A stretch of DNA of 64,000 nucleotides from Alcanivoracaceae bacterium. GTDB lineage: Bacteria > Pseudomonadota > Gammaproteobacteria > Pseudomonadales > Alcanivoracaceae. Positions 52,854-61,619 of the stretch are shown one piece after another; positions within the stretch are counted from its first letter, which is position 1; each line of letters opens with the position of its first letter. The stretch covers positions 1 to 64,000 of the forward strand of contig JAGLCJ010000007.1 of NCBI GenBank assembly GCA_023146255.1, in the 5' to 3' direction. Position numbers and translations under genes: made by a program. Below the pieces are notes generated by a model that had not been told where the DNA came from, ran no database searches, and saw only the letters and a program-made list of their open reading frames with translations.

Positions 52854-53678
52854 TCAGTTCACTGCCGAAAGGGTCACGGAATCATCCGCGCCCTGCTCTG
52901 CCGGTTCGGCAGCGTCAGCACGCAGACGGGCCAGATACGGACCGAATCCATTTTCGCCGAGCCAGAACTGGACCAGGTTATCTACGCCCTTGGTGGTCAG
53001 CGTGGCGCCCGCCAGACCGTCGACCTGATGCACAGCCTTGTCACTACTGGTATCAACGGTGCCCTTGATCACTTCGATCGCCAGCTCACCGCTGTCGTTG
53101 AACAGCTGCTTGCCCGGCCACTGGCCTTTCCAGCGTGGGTTGTCGACTTCGCCGCCCAGACCCGGGGTTTCGGCGTGCTCATAGAAACCAAGGCCGGCCA
53201 CCGTGTTAACGTCAGCCTGCAGGGCAACAAAGCCATGCAGCGTCGACCACAAACCATAACCACTGATTGGCAGGATGATGACCTGCACATCGCCGCCATC
53301 ATCAACCGACAGATAGACTTCAGCTACGTTCGGACGACGACGAATAGAAGCGATGTCTTCGTCACCCTTCAACGCCGTGCTGGCATTCGGGTTTTTCGCC
53401 GCCTTGCGTTGGTCGTAGTTATCCGGCATTTCGACATACTCGCCGCTTTCCAGATCAACAAAGCGACGCTCGATACGCTCAAAAGCCGCCTCGACATCCA
53501 TGCCCGCTTCGTACAAGCCTGCGGCTTGCAGAATGTTCAGGCGCTTGTCGAGCACTCGATTCTGATCCTGAACCGGACGCAGACCTACCGCCGCCGCGGC
53601 AACGAACACACCACAGATCAGGCAGACCAGCACTGCAACAATCAGGGTACCGCTGACAGAGTCTTTATTGATGGCCAT
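52854..53678 (-). CDS. nqrC: Na+-NQR subunit C
   Basis: A 274-residue subunit with one N-terminal helix (residues ~8-28) and a periplasmic FMN domain. FMN is attached by ApbE to Thr226 in DGLAGATLTTKGVD; the usual Ser before Gly-Ala-Thr is Ala here. GYGLWSTLHGFVAL is another family stretch. The start overlaps nqrB by one base. Confidence 0.97.
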   Translation of the reverse strand: MAINKDSVSGTLIVAVLVCLICGVFVAAAAVGLRPVQDQNRVLDKRLNILQAAGLYEAGMDVEAAFERIERRFVDLESGEYVEMPDNYDQRKAAKNPNASTALKGDEDIASIRRRPNVAEVYLSVDDGGDVQVIILPISGYGLWSTLHGFVALQADVNTVAGLGFYEHAETPGLGGEVDNPRWKGQWPGKQLFNDSGELAIEVIKGTVDTSSDKAVHQVDGLAGATLTTKGVDNLVQFWLGENGFGPYLARLRADAAEPAEQGADDSVTLSAVN

Positions 53679-54925
53679 CAGGCAAGCCCTCCGGTACGAC
53701 GCAGGCGACGATTCATGTTCGCCTTGACGACAAAGTAATCAATCATCGGCGCGCACAGATTGGAGAACAGGATCGCCAGCATGATGCCTTCCGGGAACGC
53801 CGGGTTGACGACCCGGATCAACACCGTCATCACACCAATCAGTGCGCCGAACACCAGCTTGCCAGTATTGGTCATCGCCGCCGATACCGGGTCGGTGGCC
53901 ATGAACACCATGCCGAACGCAAAACCGCCGATGGTCAGGTGCCAGTACCAGGGCATGGCGAACATGGCGTTCGAACTGCTGCCGATGGCATTGAATACTG
54001 CCGACATGGCAACCATGCCGAGGAACACGCCGAGCATGATGCGCCAGCTGGCGATCTTGGTGAGCAGCAGAATCGCCGCACCGATGGCAATCGCCAACGT
54101 TGAGGTTTCACCAATCGATCCCTGGATTCCGCCCAGTGCAGTCTGCATCCAGGTCAGGTCAACCATGCCGTTCGAGTAAGCAACGCCGTTCAAGCCAGCG
54201 CTGTAGTCGAGCTTGCCTTCCGCGGCCAGCGACAGTGCTGTGGCGCCGGAAAAATTATCCACTGCAGTCCATACCGCATCACCGGACATCTGTGCCGGAT
54301 AAGCGAAGTAAAGGAACGCACGGCCGACCAGTGCCGGGTTAAGAAAGTTCTTGCCGGTACCGCCGAACACTTCCTTACCAACGACAACGCCGAAGGAAAT
54401 ACCCAGGAATACCTGCCAGAGAGGAATTGCCGGCGGCAAAATCAGGGTGAACAGGATGCCGGTAACGAAGAAGCCCTCATTGACCTCATGACCGCGCTTC
54501 CACGCAAACAGGCCTTCCCAGATAAAGCCACCGAGATAAACCACAATCATGATCGGGATGTAGTAAACCGCACCATGCAGCAAATTGGCGAACAGGTTGC
54601 CATGATCGAAACCCGTCAGCGCGGCAACGATCGCCGTACGCCAGCCGTCTATTGGCTGGTAGCCGAACTCGCTGATTTGCATGTTAGCCTGATAGCCAAC
54701 GTTGAACATGCCGAACAACAGTGCCGGAAGCGCTGCAAACCAGACCGTCATCATGACCCGTTTGAGGTCGATGCCGTCGCGCACGTGCGCCGCAGAGCTC
54801 GTCACCGATGACGGGCTGTACAGCATGGTGTCGAACATCTCATAGAAGACATAATACTTCTGCAGCTTGCCGCCTTCGTGGAAATGCGGCGCTACCTTAT
54901 TGTCGAGAAACTGTCTGAGACTCAT
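53678..54925 (-). CDS. nqrB: Na+-NQR subunit B
   Basis: A 415-residue membrane subunit with about ten helices, carrying covalent FMN and riboflavin and forming the Na+ path. The FMN threonine is Thr229 in FSGATALSLAAEG. NPGFFVTGILF-like stretch VNEGFFVTGILFTLILPP is conserved. One base separates it from nqrA. Confidence 0.98.
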   Translation of the reverse strand: MSLRQFLDNKVAPHFHEGGKLQKYYVFYEMFDTMLYSPSSVTSSAAHVRDGIDLKRVMMTVWFAALPALLFGMFNVGYQANMQISEFGYQPIDGWRTAIVAALTGFDHGNLFANLLHGAVYYIPIMIVVYLGGFIWEGLFAWKRGHEVNEGFFVTGILFTLILPPAIPLWQVFLGISFGVVVGKEVFGGTGKNFLNPALVGRAFLYFAYPAQMSGDAVWTAVDNFSGATALSLAAEGKLDYSAGLNGVAYSNGMVDLTWMQTALGGIQGSIGETSTLAIAIGAAILLLTKIASWRIMLGVFLGMVAMSAVFNAIGSSSNAMFAMPWYWHLTIGGFAFGMVFMATDPVSAAMTNTGKLVFGALIGVMTVLIRVVNPAFPEGIMLAILFSNLCAPMIDYFVVKANMNRRLRRTGGLA

Positions 54926-54926
54926 G

Positions 54927-56273
54927 TCAGCCCTCCTGCTCGATGCGGTTCAGGTTGTCCCGCAGAATCGGACCATATTCATATTTTCCGACACAGACAT
55001 AAGTACACAGCGCCAGATCCTCTTCGACCAGCTCCAGCGCACCGAGACCCCGGGCAGTGTCAGTATCGCCAACGATCAGCGCGCGCAGCAGCTGGGTTGG
55101 CAGGATGTCGAGCGGCATCACCGCCTCATAACTGCCGACCGGCACCATGGCGCGTTCACTGCCGTTGGTGGTGGTGGTCATGGCGAGCTTCTTGCCCGGC
55201 ATCAGTTTTGACAGATAGATGTTCAACACCGAGTGACGGTTGATGCCCGGCGACAGGTAACCGAACAGTTCCCGTTCACGGCCTTCGCGCAATACCGTTA
55301 GCTGCTGCGACAGACGTGAAAGAAAAGCAAAGGCACCGCGAGCATGGTGTCCATTGAACAGGGAGCCAGCGACAACGCGATTGTCGCCGTCTGCCAACTG
55401 GCCTGCGGTGAGCTGTTCCGTCGACGCACCGACGCGAGTACGCAGCAGACGCGGCTCTTTCACCTGCGGACCGGACAACGCGACAACCCGGTCGGTATAC
55501 AGCTCGCCGCTGGTGAACAGCTTGCCGATGGCGATGACTTCCTGATAGGCCACCGACCAGACGGTTTTGTTCGGTCCGACCGGATCAAGGAAATGAATGT
55601 GGGTCCCGGCATTGCCGGCCGGATGCGGGCCGGCGAAAGTTTCTTCACGAATCTGGCCACCGGCAAACGATGGCAGCTTTGACGCCGGTGCGCGGCAGAT
55701 CCACACCGGGCCATCGGTCAGCCGCGCCAGCACGGTGAGGCCGTCACGGAAGGCCTCCTGCTGCTCGGCGACGATCACGTCCGGATCAGCAGCCAGCGGG
55801 TTGGTGTCCATGGCGGTAACAAAAATGGAATTGGGTACAGAACCCGGTGCCGGCACCTTTCCGAACGGACGAGTGCGCAGTGCCGTCCATTGCCCGGAGG
55901 CCACCAGCTGCTTCTGCACGGCATCACGGGACAGCCCGGCAAGAGCGGCGCGGTCGTGGGCACCGAAATTGACAGCTTTCTCGCTCGCCGCCACCTCGAT
56001 CTCCACCGACAGCAGCACGCGCTTGGCGCCGCGATGGATAGCCTTGATGGTGCCCGCCGCCGGCGCGGTGTAATTGACGCCCTCACACTTTTTATCGGTG
56101 AACAGCAGCTGACCCTTGTCGACCTGATCGCCTTCCTGCACGGCCATGGTCGGCTTCATTCCGGGATAATCCGGGCCGAGGATGGCCACGGTACGGATTG
56201 CAGCACCATCGGTAATGGTCTGACGCGGCGCTCCGCTGATGGGAAGATCAAGTCCCCGCCTGATTTTGATCAT
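54927..56273 (-). CDS. nqrA: Na+-NQR subunit A
   Basis: A 448-residue cytoplasmic-side subunit, first gene of the operon. It starts MIKIRRGLDLPISGAP and has EGDQVDKGQLLFTDKK and VYLSPGINRHSVLN-like LSPGINRHSVLNIYLSKL, all typical of NqrA. It is involved in quinone interaction. A promoter candidate lies about 145 bases upstream. Confidence 0.98.
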   Translation of the reverse strand: MIKIRRGLDLPISGAPRQTITDGAAIRTVAILGPDYPGMKPTMAVQEGDQVDKGQLLFTDKKCEGVNYTAPAAGTIKAIHRGAKRVLLSVEIEVAASEKAVNFGAHDRAALAGLSRDAVQKQLVASGQWTALRTRPFGKVPAPGSVPNSIFVTAMDTNPLAADPDVIVAEQQEAFRDGLTVLARLTDGPVWICRAPASKLPSFAGGQIREETFAGPHPAGNAGTHIHFLDPVGPNKTVWSVAYQEVIAIGKLFTSGELYTDRVVALSGPQVKEPRLLRTRVGASTEQLTAGQLADGDNRVVAGSLFNGHHARGAFAFLSRLSQQLTVLREGRERELFGYLSPGINRHSVLNIYLSKLMPGKKLAMTTTTNGSERAMVPVGSYEAVMPLDILPTQLLRALIVGDTDTARGLGALELVEEDLALCTYVCVGKYEYGPILRDNLNRIEQEG

Positions 56274-56417
56274 AGCTTCTTGCCCAATTTAATGGTTCCG
56301 GGATCATGTCCGGGCTGATGCCCGAACCGGTGAAGCAGCGCTGGAAACGCCGGATTCTGGCTATTTCCTTGGAAACGGCCGCGTAACTGCCGGTTTAACC
56401 GGGTCGCAGCGGGCGCC

Positions 56418-56447
56418 ATTATAGGGACACCCCCGCACCGTTGCCAG
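56418..56447 (-). promoter_or_regulatory. Candidate nqr operon promoter
   Basis: On the minus strand a perfect TATAAT (revcomp of 56418-56423) and a CTGGCA -35 (56442-56447) are separated by 18 bases. Transcription would start near 56411, giving a leader of about 138 bases with a small CGGGC/GCCCG hairpin, the only visible structure. The remaining gap between nqrA and gap shows no gene. Confidence 0.55.
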
Positions 56448-56508
56448 CCAAACGGCGTACCGTCGTACCTGTTTTCCGACCTTCACGTCACACTCCACCG
56501 GACAACAA

Positions 56509-56530
56509 GAGGCCCGCTATTGCGGGCCTC
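56509..56530 (-). terminator. Terminator-like hairpin after gap
   Basis: GAGGCCCGC and GCGGGCCTC form a 9-bp perfect stem with a four-base loop 12 bases past the GAPDH stop. On the minus strand it is followed by TTGTTG, a weak U-tract. It should end the GAPDH transcript before the nqr promoter. Confidence 0.6.
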
Positions 56531-56541
56531 CGGCACAGCGC

Positions 56542-57981
56542 TTATTCCTTCGGGAAGGAGGGATACTCCACGCCCGAGATCTGCTGCAGGATCCGCACCA
56601 CCTGACAGCTGTAACCGAACTCGTTGTCGTACCAGACATACAGTACGCAGTGGTTACCGTTGACGATGGTCGCTTCAGCATCGATCACCGAAGCATGACG
56701 GGCGCCAACAAAGTCCGTGGATACCGCATCCGGAGACTTCACATAGTCGATCTGACGCTGCAACGGCGAGTGAAGAGATACCCAACGCAGGTAGCTGTTC
56801 AGCTCCTCCAGATTGGTTTCCTTCTCCAGGGTCAGATTGAGTATCGCCAGTGACACGTTAGGAGTCGGCACCCGGATCGAGTTACCAGTCAGCTTGCCGG
56901 CCAGCGACGGCAGCGCTTTCTCCGCTGCGGTGGCAGCACCGGTCTCGGTGATCACCATGTTCAGCGGCGCGGCACGACCACGACGATTACCCTTGTGGAA
57001 GTTATCCAGCAGGTTCTGGTCGTTGGTGTAGGAGTGCACGGTTTCAACATGGCCGTGAACGATACCGAATTTGTCACTCAGCGCTTTCAGCGGCGGGACA
57101 ATGGCGTTAGTGGTGCAGCTGGCCGCGGAAATGATCTGGTCATCGGCGCTAATAATGTCGTTATTAACACCGTGCACGATATTCTTGATGTCACCCTTGC
57201 CCGGCGCGGTCAGCATCACCCGGCTGATACCCGGGCACTTAAGGTGCTGAGACAGACCATCGCGGTCGCGCCACTTGCCGGTGTTGTCCACCAGAATGGC
57301 ATTCTTGATCCCGTACTGGGTGTAATCCACCGTGGTCGGGTCATTCGAGTAGATCACCTTGATATAGTTGCCATTGGCGATGATCGCGCTGTCGTCTTCA
57401 TCCACCGCAATGGTGCCGGCGAACGGACCATGTACCGAGTCACGGCGCAACAGACTGGCACGTTTCTGCAAATCACCCTTGCCGGACTCGCGGACAACAA
57501 TGGCCTTGAGACGCAGGCCTTTGCCGGCTCCAACCTTTTCGATCAACAAACGAGCGAGAATCCGGCCAATCCGGCCGAAGCCGTACAGCACCACATCAGT
57601 GGGTTCCGGCAGCTCGACGTTCTTGCCGATGATTTCGGCCAATTCCTGACGAGTGAACTCCTCTATGCTCTGGCCGCGGTTGTCCTTCTTGTAGTCCACC
57701 GCGATCTTGCCGATATCGATACGGCAGGAGCTGATATCCAGCTTCATCACTTCCTGCAGAACCGGGAACGTCTCCACCACGGACAGCTCGGCATCCTCGA
57801 TCTGCTTGACGAAGCGATGGGCCTTGAGAATCTGGATCACAGACTGGTTCTGCAGCGAGCGGCTGTAGACCGTGATGGTGACGTTCTTTTCGCGATGCAG
57901 ACGACCGATCATCGGGATCATCGTCTCGGCGATTTCCTCACGGTTTTTCCAGCGTCCGAAGTGGTCTTCCAGCTTGTTCAC
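56542..57981 (-). CDS. gap: Glyceraldehyde-3-phosphate dehydrogenase, long form
   Basis: A 479-residue GAPDH with about 120 extra N-terminal residues, as in the Pseudomonas-type long enzyme next to mfd and nqr. The NAD fold starts at VVLYGFGRIGRILARLL and the catalytic Cys is Cys289 in SAASCTTNAIVPP; YDNEFGYSCQVV is near the end. It interconverts glyceraldehyde-3-phosphate and 1,3-bisphosphoglycerate; long forms are often gluconeogenic. The start is a GTG at 57981 with GAGG upstream. Confidence 0.95.
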   Translation of the reverse strand: MNKLEDHFGRWKNREEIAETMIPMIGRLHREKNVTITVYSRSLQNQSVIQILKAHRFVKQIEDAELSVVETFPVLQEVMKLDISSCRIDIGKIAVDYKKDNRGQSIEEFTRQELAEIIGKNVELPEPTDVVLYGFGRIGRILARLLIEKVGAGKGLRLKAIVVRESGKGDLQKRASLLRRDSVHGPFAGTIAVDEDDSAIIANGNYIKVIYSNDPTTVDYTQYGIKNAILVDNTGKWRDRDGLSQHLKCPGISRVMLTAPGKGDIKNIVHGVNNDIISADDQIISAASCTTNAIVPPLKALSDKFGIVHGHVETVHSYTNDQNLLDNFHKGNRRGRAAPLNMVITETGAATAAEKALPSLAGKLTGNSIRVPTPNVSLAILNLTLEKETNLEELNSYLRWVSLHSPLQRQIDYVKSPDAVSTDFVGARHASVIDAEATIVNGNHCVLYVWYDNEFGYSCQVVRILQQISGVEYPSFPKE

Positions 57982-58050
57982 GGGCAGCCTCTCAAGGTGG
58001 GGGGTTCGGGGCGCGCATTCTAGCCGCAAGGGCGCCCCACGGCTACCTGT

Positions 58051-58926
58051 TCAGGCCTGCATTTCGCCCGGCCGCAAGCGCATCAATCCTTCCTGGGCAA
58101 CGCTGGCCACCAGACTGCCATCCTCGGCGTAGATCAGACCGCGATTGATACCGCGGGCACCGGCGGCACGGGGGCTGTCGGTGCAGTACAACAACCACTG
58201 ATCAGCGCGGATCGGCTTGTGAAACCACATGGCGTGGTCAATGCTCGCCGCCTGCAGCTGCGGCTGAAAGAAATGCATGCCATGGGGCAGCATGGCGGTG
58301 CCCATCAGACTGAAATCCGAACAAAAGGTCAGCAACACTCGCTGGGTGGCCTGATCCACGTCCAACGGCTCCGGAATCCGAAACCAGGACATCCGCTCCG
58401 GACTCTGCGGGGTGATATCGAACGGGTTACGCGGCTTGACTGGCCGGAACTCCACCGGCCGTTCCTGCAGGAAGGCACTGCGAAACGGCTCGGGGATGTT
58501 CGCAGCGACCTGCTTGCGGATGTTTTCGTCGTTCTCCAGATCCGCCGGCATCGGCACGTCCGGCATGGCGGACTGGTGCTCGACGCCCTCCTCATCAACC
58601 GCAAAGCTGGCCGCCAGCGAGAAGATCGCCTTGCCATGCTGGATGGCATTGACCCGACGGGTGGTAAAGCTGGCTCCGTCACGGATCCGGTCGACCTCAT
58701 AGATGATCGGCAGGTTGAAATCGCCGGGGCGGAGAAAGTAGGCATGCAGGGAATGCACCGGCCGATCCGCCGGCACGGTACGCGATGCCGCCATCAACGC
58801 CTGGCCTGCCACCAGACCACCAAAGATACTGCGCTGGCCGGTGGCCCGGGTCTGACCGCGGAACAGATTCTGCTCGAGTGGTTCGAGCTGTAGGATATCA
58901 AGCAATTCACGAACAACCTGGCGCAT
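58051..58926 (-). CDS. tesB: Acyl-CoA thioesterase II
   Basis: A 291-residue double-hotdog thioesterase that hydrolyses a range of acyl-CoAs. GQRSIFGGLVAGQALMAA, VHSLHAYFLRPGD, and the second-half SIDHAMWFHKP contain the catalytic region (Asp, Thr and Gln in E. coli TesB). The start at 58926 has GAGG upstream; the frame is open further upstream but without family match. It lies between gap and the LysR gene on the same strand. Confidence 0.95.
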   Translation of the reverse strand: MRQVVRELLDILQLEPLEQNLFRGQTRATGQRSIFGGLVAGQALMAASRTVPADRPVHSLHAYFLRPGDFNLPIIYEVDRIRDGASFTTRRVNAIQHGKAIFSLAASFAVDEEGVEHQSAMPDVPMPADLENDENIRKQVAANIPEPFRSAFLQERPVEFRPVKPRNPFDITPQSPERMSWFRIPEPLDVDQATQRVLLTFCSDFSLMGTAMLPHGMHFFQPQLQAASIDHAMWFHKPIRADQWLLYCTDSPRAAGARGINRGLIYAEDGSLVASVAQEGLMRLRPGEMQA

Positions 58927-58975
58927 TGACGGCACCTCGTTACTGCGGAAGGCCGGATTGTACCCGCCCTGCCCG

Positions 58976-59911
58976 CTACTGGAAGGGCCGTTCGTGCTCA
59001 TTAAGCTGTAATTGCAGGTCAGGCATGGCCTCATTGAGAAAAGCACGGAAAGCCTTGGCCGCAGGAGGCAGGGGTCGCATTCGACGGGTAACAAGATACC
59101 AGTCAGCCGCCAGCGGGAATCGCTCTGCCCGGACCGGTGCCAACTGACCTGCATCCAGCTCCATCAGCACCCCATGCAATGACAGCACGGCCGGACCAAT
59201 GCCGCCACGCACCGCCTGCTTGATCGCCTCATTACTGCCCAGCGTCATGCGCGCCTGTGGACTGCCGCCGGATTCAGCAAAATACTGCTCCAGCCAGGCC
59301 CGGGTACCCGAGCCCTGCTCACGCAGGATAAGGGGGGCCGCCATGACCTCGCCGAAAGAGACAGAACTCCGCTGCGCCCAGGGATGGTCCGGAGGCGCCA
59401 CCAGCACCAGCGGGTTGCGGCAAAAAGGTTCTGCCAGTAACGCGTCATCCTGTGGCGGGCGGGCCATGACATAAATATCCGCCACATTCTCCGCCAGGCG
59501 CGCCACCACTGAGGCTCGATTCAACACCTCCAGTGAAATTTCCACTTGCGGGTAACGGCGGCCGAACTCCCCAAGCAGACGCGGCAAGAAGTACTCGGAT
59601 GTACTGGTAGCGACAACCCGCAGGCTGCCCCGTGTTACCCCCCGCCGCTCCGCCAGACGCTGGGCAAGCTGCTGTATAGCACCATCCACCTCGATGGCGG
59701 TGGCCAAGACCTCGCGCCCGGCCTCGGTCAGCGCAATGCGCCGGCCAACCTGCTCGAATACCGGCTCGCCGACGAAATCGGTCAACTGCCGGGCCTGCAC
59801 CGACAGGGTTGGCTGAGTGAGGTGAAGGCGCCGTGCCGCACCGGAAAAACTTCCCTCATCGGCCACAGCACGGACCAGTCGCAACTGGCGCAGGGTGATA
59901 CGCAGTGGCAT
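58976..59911 (-). CDS. LysR-family regulator, CbbR-like
   Basis: A 311-residue LysR regulator. Residues ~1-65 form the winged helix-turn-helix (FSGAARRLHLTQPTLSVQARQL), followed by a two-lobe effector domain. LRVVATSTSEYFLPRLLGEF is the CbbR-type start of that domain. CbbR proteins in autotrophs control RuBisCO genes, but none is here. It is divergent from the isocitrate dehydrogenase gene, with palindromes between them, so that gene is the likely target. Confidence 0.9.
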   Translation of the reverse strand: MPLRITLRQLRLVRAVADEGSFSGAARRLHLTQPTLSVQARQLTDFVGEPVFEQVGRRIALTEAGREVLATAIEVDGAIQQLAQRLAERRGVTRGSLRVVATSTSEYFLPRLLGEFGRRYPQVEISLEVLNRASVVARLAENVADIYVMARPPQDDALLAEPFCRNPLVLVAPPDHPWAQRSSVSFGEVMAAPLILREQGSGTRAWLEQYFAESGGSPQARMTLGSNEAIKQAVRGGIGPAVLSLHGVLMELDAGQLAPVRAERFPLAADWYLVTRRMRPLPPAAKAFRAFLNEAMPDLQLQLNEHERPFQ

Positions 59912-59929
59912 GGCCCTCTCCTGTATAGG

Positions 59930-59973
59930 TTTTATCTATATAAAAATGGATTAAATTTCATTTATTGATGAAA
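59930..59973. promoter_or_regulatory. Candidate LysR operator between divergent genes
   Basis: Two AT-rich palindromes lie in the 112-base gap: TTTTAT-CTAT-ATAAAA (59930-59945) and TTTCAT-TTATTG-ATGAAA (59956-59973). Their centres are about 27 bases apart, as expected for a LysR recall and activation site pair. The region is strikingly AT-rich against the GC-rich surroundings. The match is by eye. Confidence 0.5.
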
Positions 59974-60023
59974 GGCCAGTACCTGAATAATCCCCGGCAA
60001 CCCCCTTACCAAGGAGTCAGCCC

Positions 60024-61523
60024 ATGAACACCCAGGTACACCCCAACCTGATCCCGGCCGCGGTCACCCCGCCGGCCCCTGCCCCGGTGACCGTTGCCCA
60101 TGGCGACGGCATCGGCCCGGAAATCATGGCCGCCACCCTGCGCGTGCTGGAAGCCGCCGGCAGCCGTCTGGCGTTCGAGGAAATATCGATCGGTGAGCAG
60201 GCCTATCTGGCCGGCCACTCTGCCGGGATTGCCGACGAGGCCTGGGAGTCACTGCGCCGCACCCGGGTATTTCTCAAGGCACCGATCAGCACCCCTCAGG
60301 GTGGCGGCTTCAAAAGCCTGAATGTGACGGTGCGGAAAACCCTGGGTCTGTACGCCAATGTGCGTCCGAACAACGCCTACTACCCGTTCGTCAAAACCCG
60401 TCACCCGAACATGGATGTGGTGATCATTCGTGAAAATGAGGAAGACCTGTATGCCGGCATCGAGCATCGGCAGACTGACGATGTCATGCAATGCCTGAAG
60501 CTGATCAGCGTGCCGGGATGCGAGCGAATCGTCCGTTACGCCTTCGAGTACGCCAAACAGCATGGCCGGAAAAAGGTCACCTGCTTTACCAAAGACAACA
60601 TCATGAAGATGACCGACGGGCTGTTTCATGACATTTTTCGGCGCATCGGTGCCGAGTACCCGGAGCTTGAGCAGGAACACTTGATAGTCGACATCGGCGC
60701 AGCGAGGCTGGCCGACTCACCGGAACTGTTCGATGTGATCGTCATGCCCAACCTGTACGGCGACATTCTCTCTGATGTCGCCGCGCAGATTGCCGGTTCC
60801 GTGGGTCTGGCGGGATCTGCCAATATCGGCGAACACGTTGCCATGTTCGAGGCGATTCACGGCTCTGCGCCGAGTCTGGCCGGCCAGAACGTGGCCAATC
60901 CTTCCGGCCTGATGATGGCCGGCGTGATGATGCTCAATCACCTTGGCCAGCACCAGGCCGCAACGCGCATACACAACGCATGGTTGCGCACCCTGGAGCG
61001 GGGCATCCACACCAGCGACCTGTACGATCCTGCGTTGACCTCCAGAAAGGTCGGCACCCGAGCCTTCGCCGATGCCGTCATTGCCCACATCGGTGATCGC
61101 CCGCAAAGCCTGAGTGCAGTGGATTATGGCCTCGACGGTGCTGGTGCCATTGCCACGCCGCTGCCAGCATTTCGCCGACACCGGGCACGCAAGGAGCTGG
61201 TCGGCGCCGATGTCTTCGTGCACAACTCAGAGATGACCGCGACAGAACTGGCCGAAGCGCTGAAGCCGCTCGGCGCACCGGAGTTTGATCTGCAGATGAT
61301 TACCAACCGGGGCGTCAAGGTATGGCCGAACGGCTTCCCGGAAACCTTCTGCACGGATCACTGGCGTTGCCGCTTTCTGGCTGCTGCCGGGACCCGCCCC
61401 GATAACGCTTCCCTGGCGAGGCTGCTGGCCCGTGTCGCCGCCGGCGGCATCGACTTTATCAAACTGGAGAACCTGTGCACCTTCGATGGCGAACTCGGCT
61501 ACTCGCTGGGACAGGGACAATAA
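60024..61523 (+). CDS. Isocitrate dehydrogenase, Thermus/Rickettsia-like long type
   Basis: A 499-residue beta-decarboxylating dehydrogenase. VAHGDGIGPEIMAATLRVLE, FKSLNVTVRKTLGLYANVRP, IIRENEEDLYAGIEH, NLYGDILSDVAAQIAGSVG and FEAIHGSAPSLAGQN are the isocitrate dehydrogenase motifs. A C-terminal domain of ~160 residues matches the Thermus-type enzyme and not the ~417-residue E. coli type. NAD or NADP use cannot be decided here. It has an AAGGAG site and is divergent from a LysR gene. Confidence 0.88.
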   Translation: MNTQVHPNLIPAAVTPPAPAPVTVAHGDGIGPEIMAATLRVLEAAGSRLAFEEISIGEQAYLAGHSAGIADEAWESLRRTRVFLKAPISTPQGGGFKSLNVTVRKTLGLYANVRPNNAYYPFVKTRHPNMDVVIIRENEEDLYAGIEHRQTDDVMQCLKLISVPGCERIVRYAFEYAKQHGRKKVTCFTKDNIMKMTDGLFHDIFRRIGAEYPELEQEHLIVDIGAARLADSPELFDVIVMPNLYGDILSDVAAQIAGSVGLAGSANIGEHVAMFEAIHGSAPSLAGQNVANPSGLMMAGVMMLNHLGQHQAATRIHNAWLRTLERGIHTSDLYDPALTSRKVGTRAFADAVIAHIGDRPQSLSAVDYGLDGAGAIATPLPAFRRHRARKELVGADVFVHNSEMTATELAEALKPLGAPEFDLQMITNRGVKVWPNGFPETFCTDHWRCRFLAAAGTRPDNASLARLLARVAAGGIDFIKLENLCTFDGELGYSLGQGQ

Positions 61524-61619
61524 TAGCAGTACCGGCCGTTCACGGGCCCCTTTGCCGGTCGATCACCCCGAACCTGCCGGGTTGGGTTAGAATCGCCGCC
61601 TGCATTGAGGGCCCCTGTT

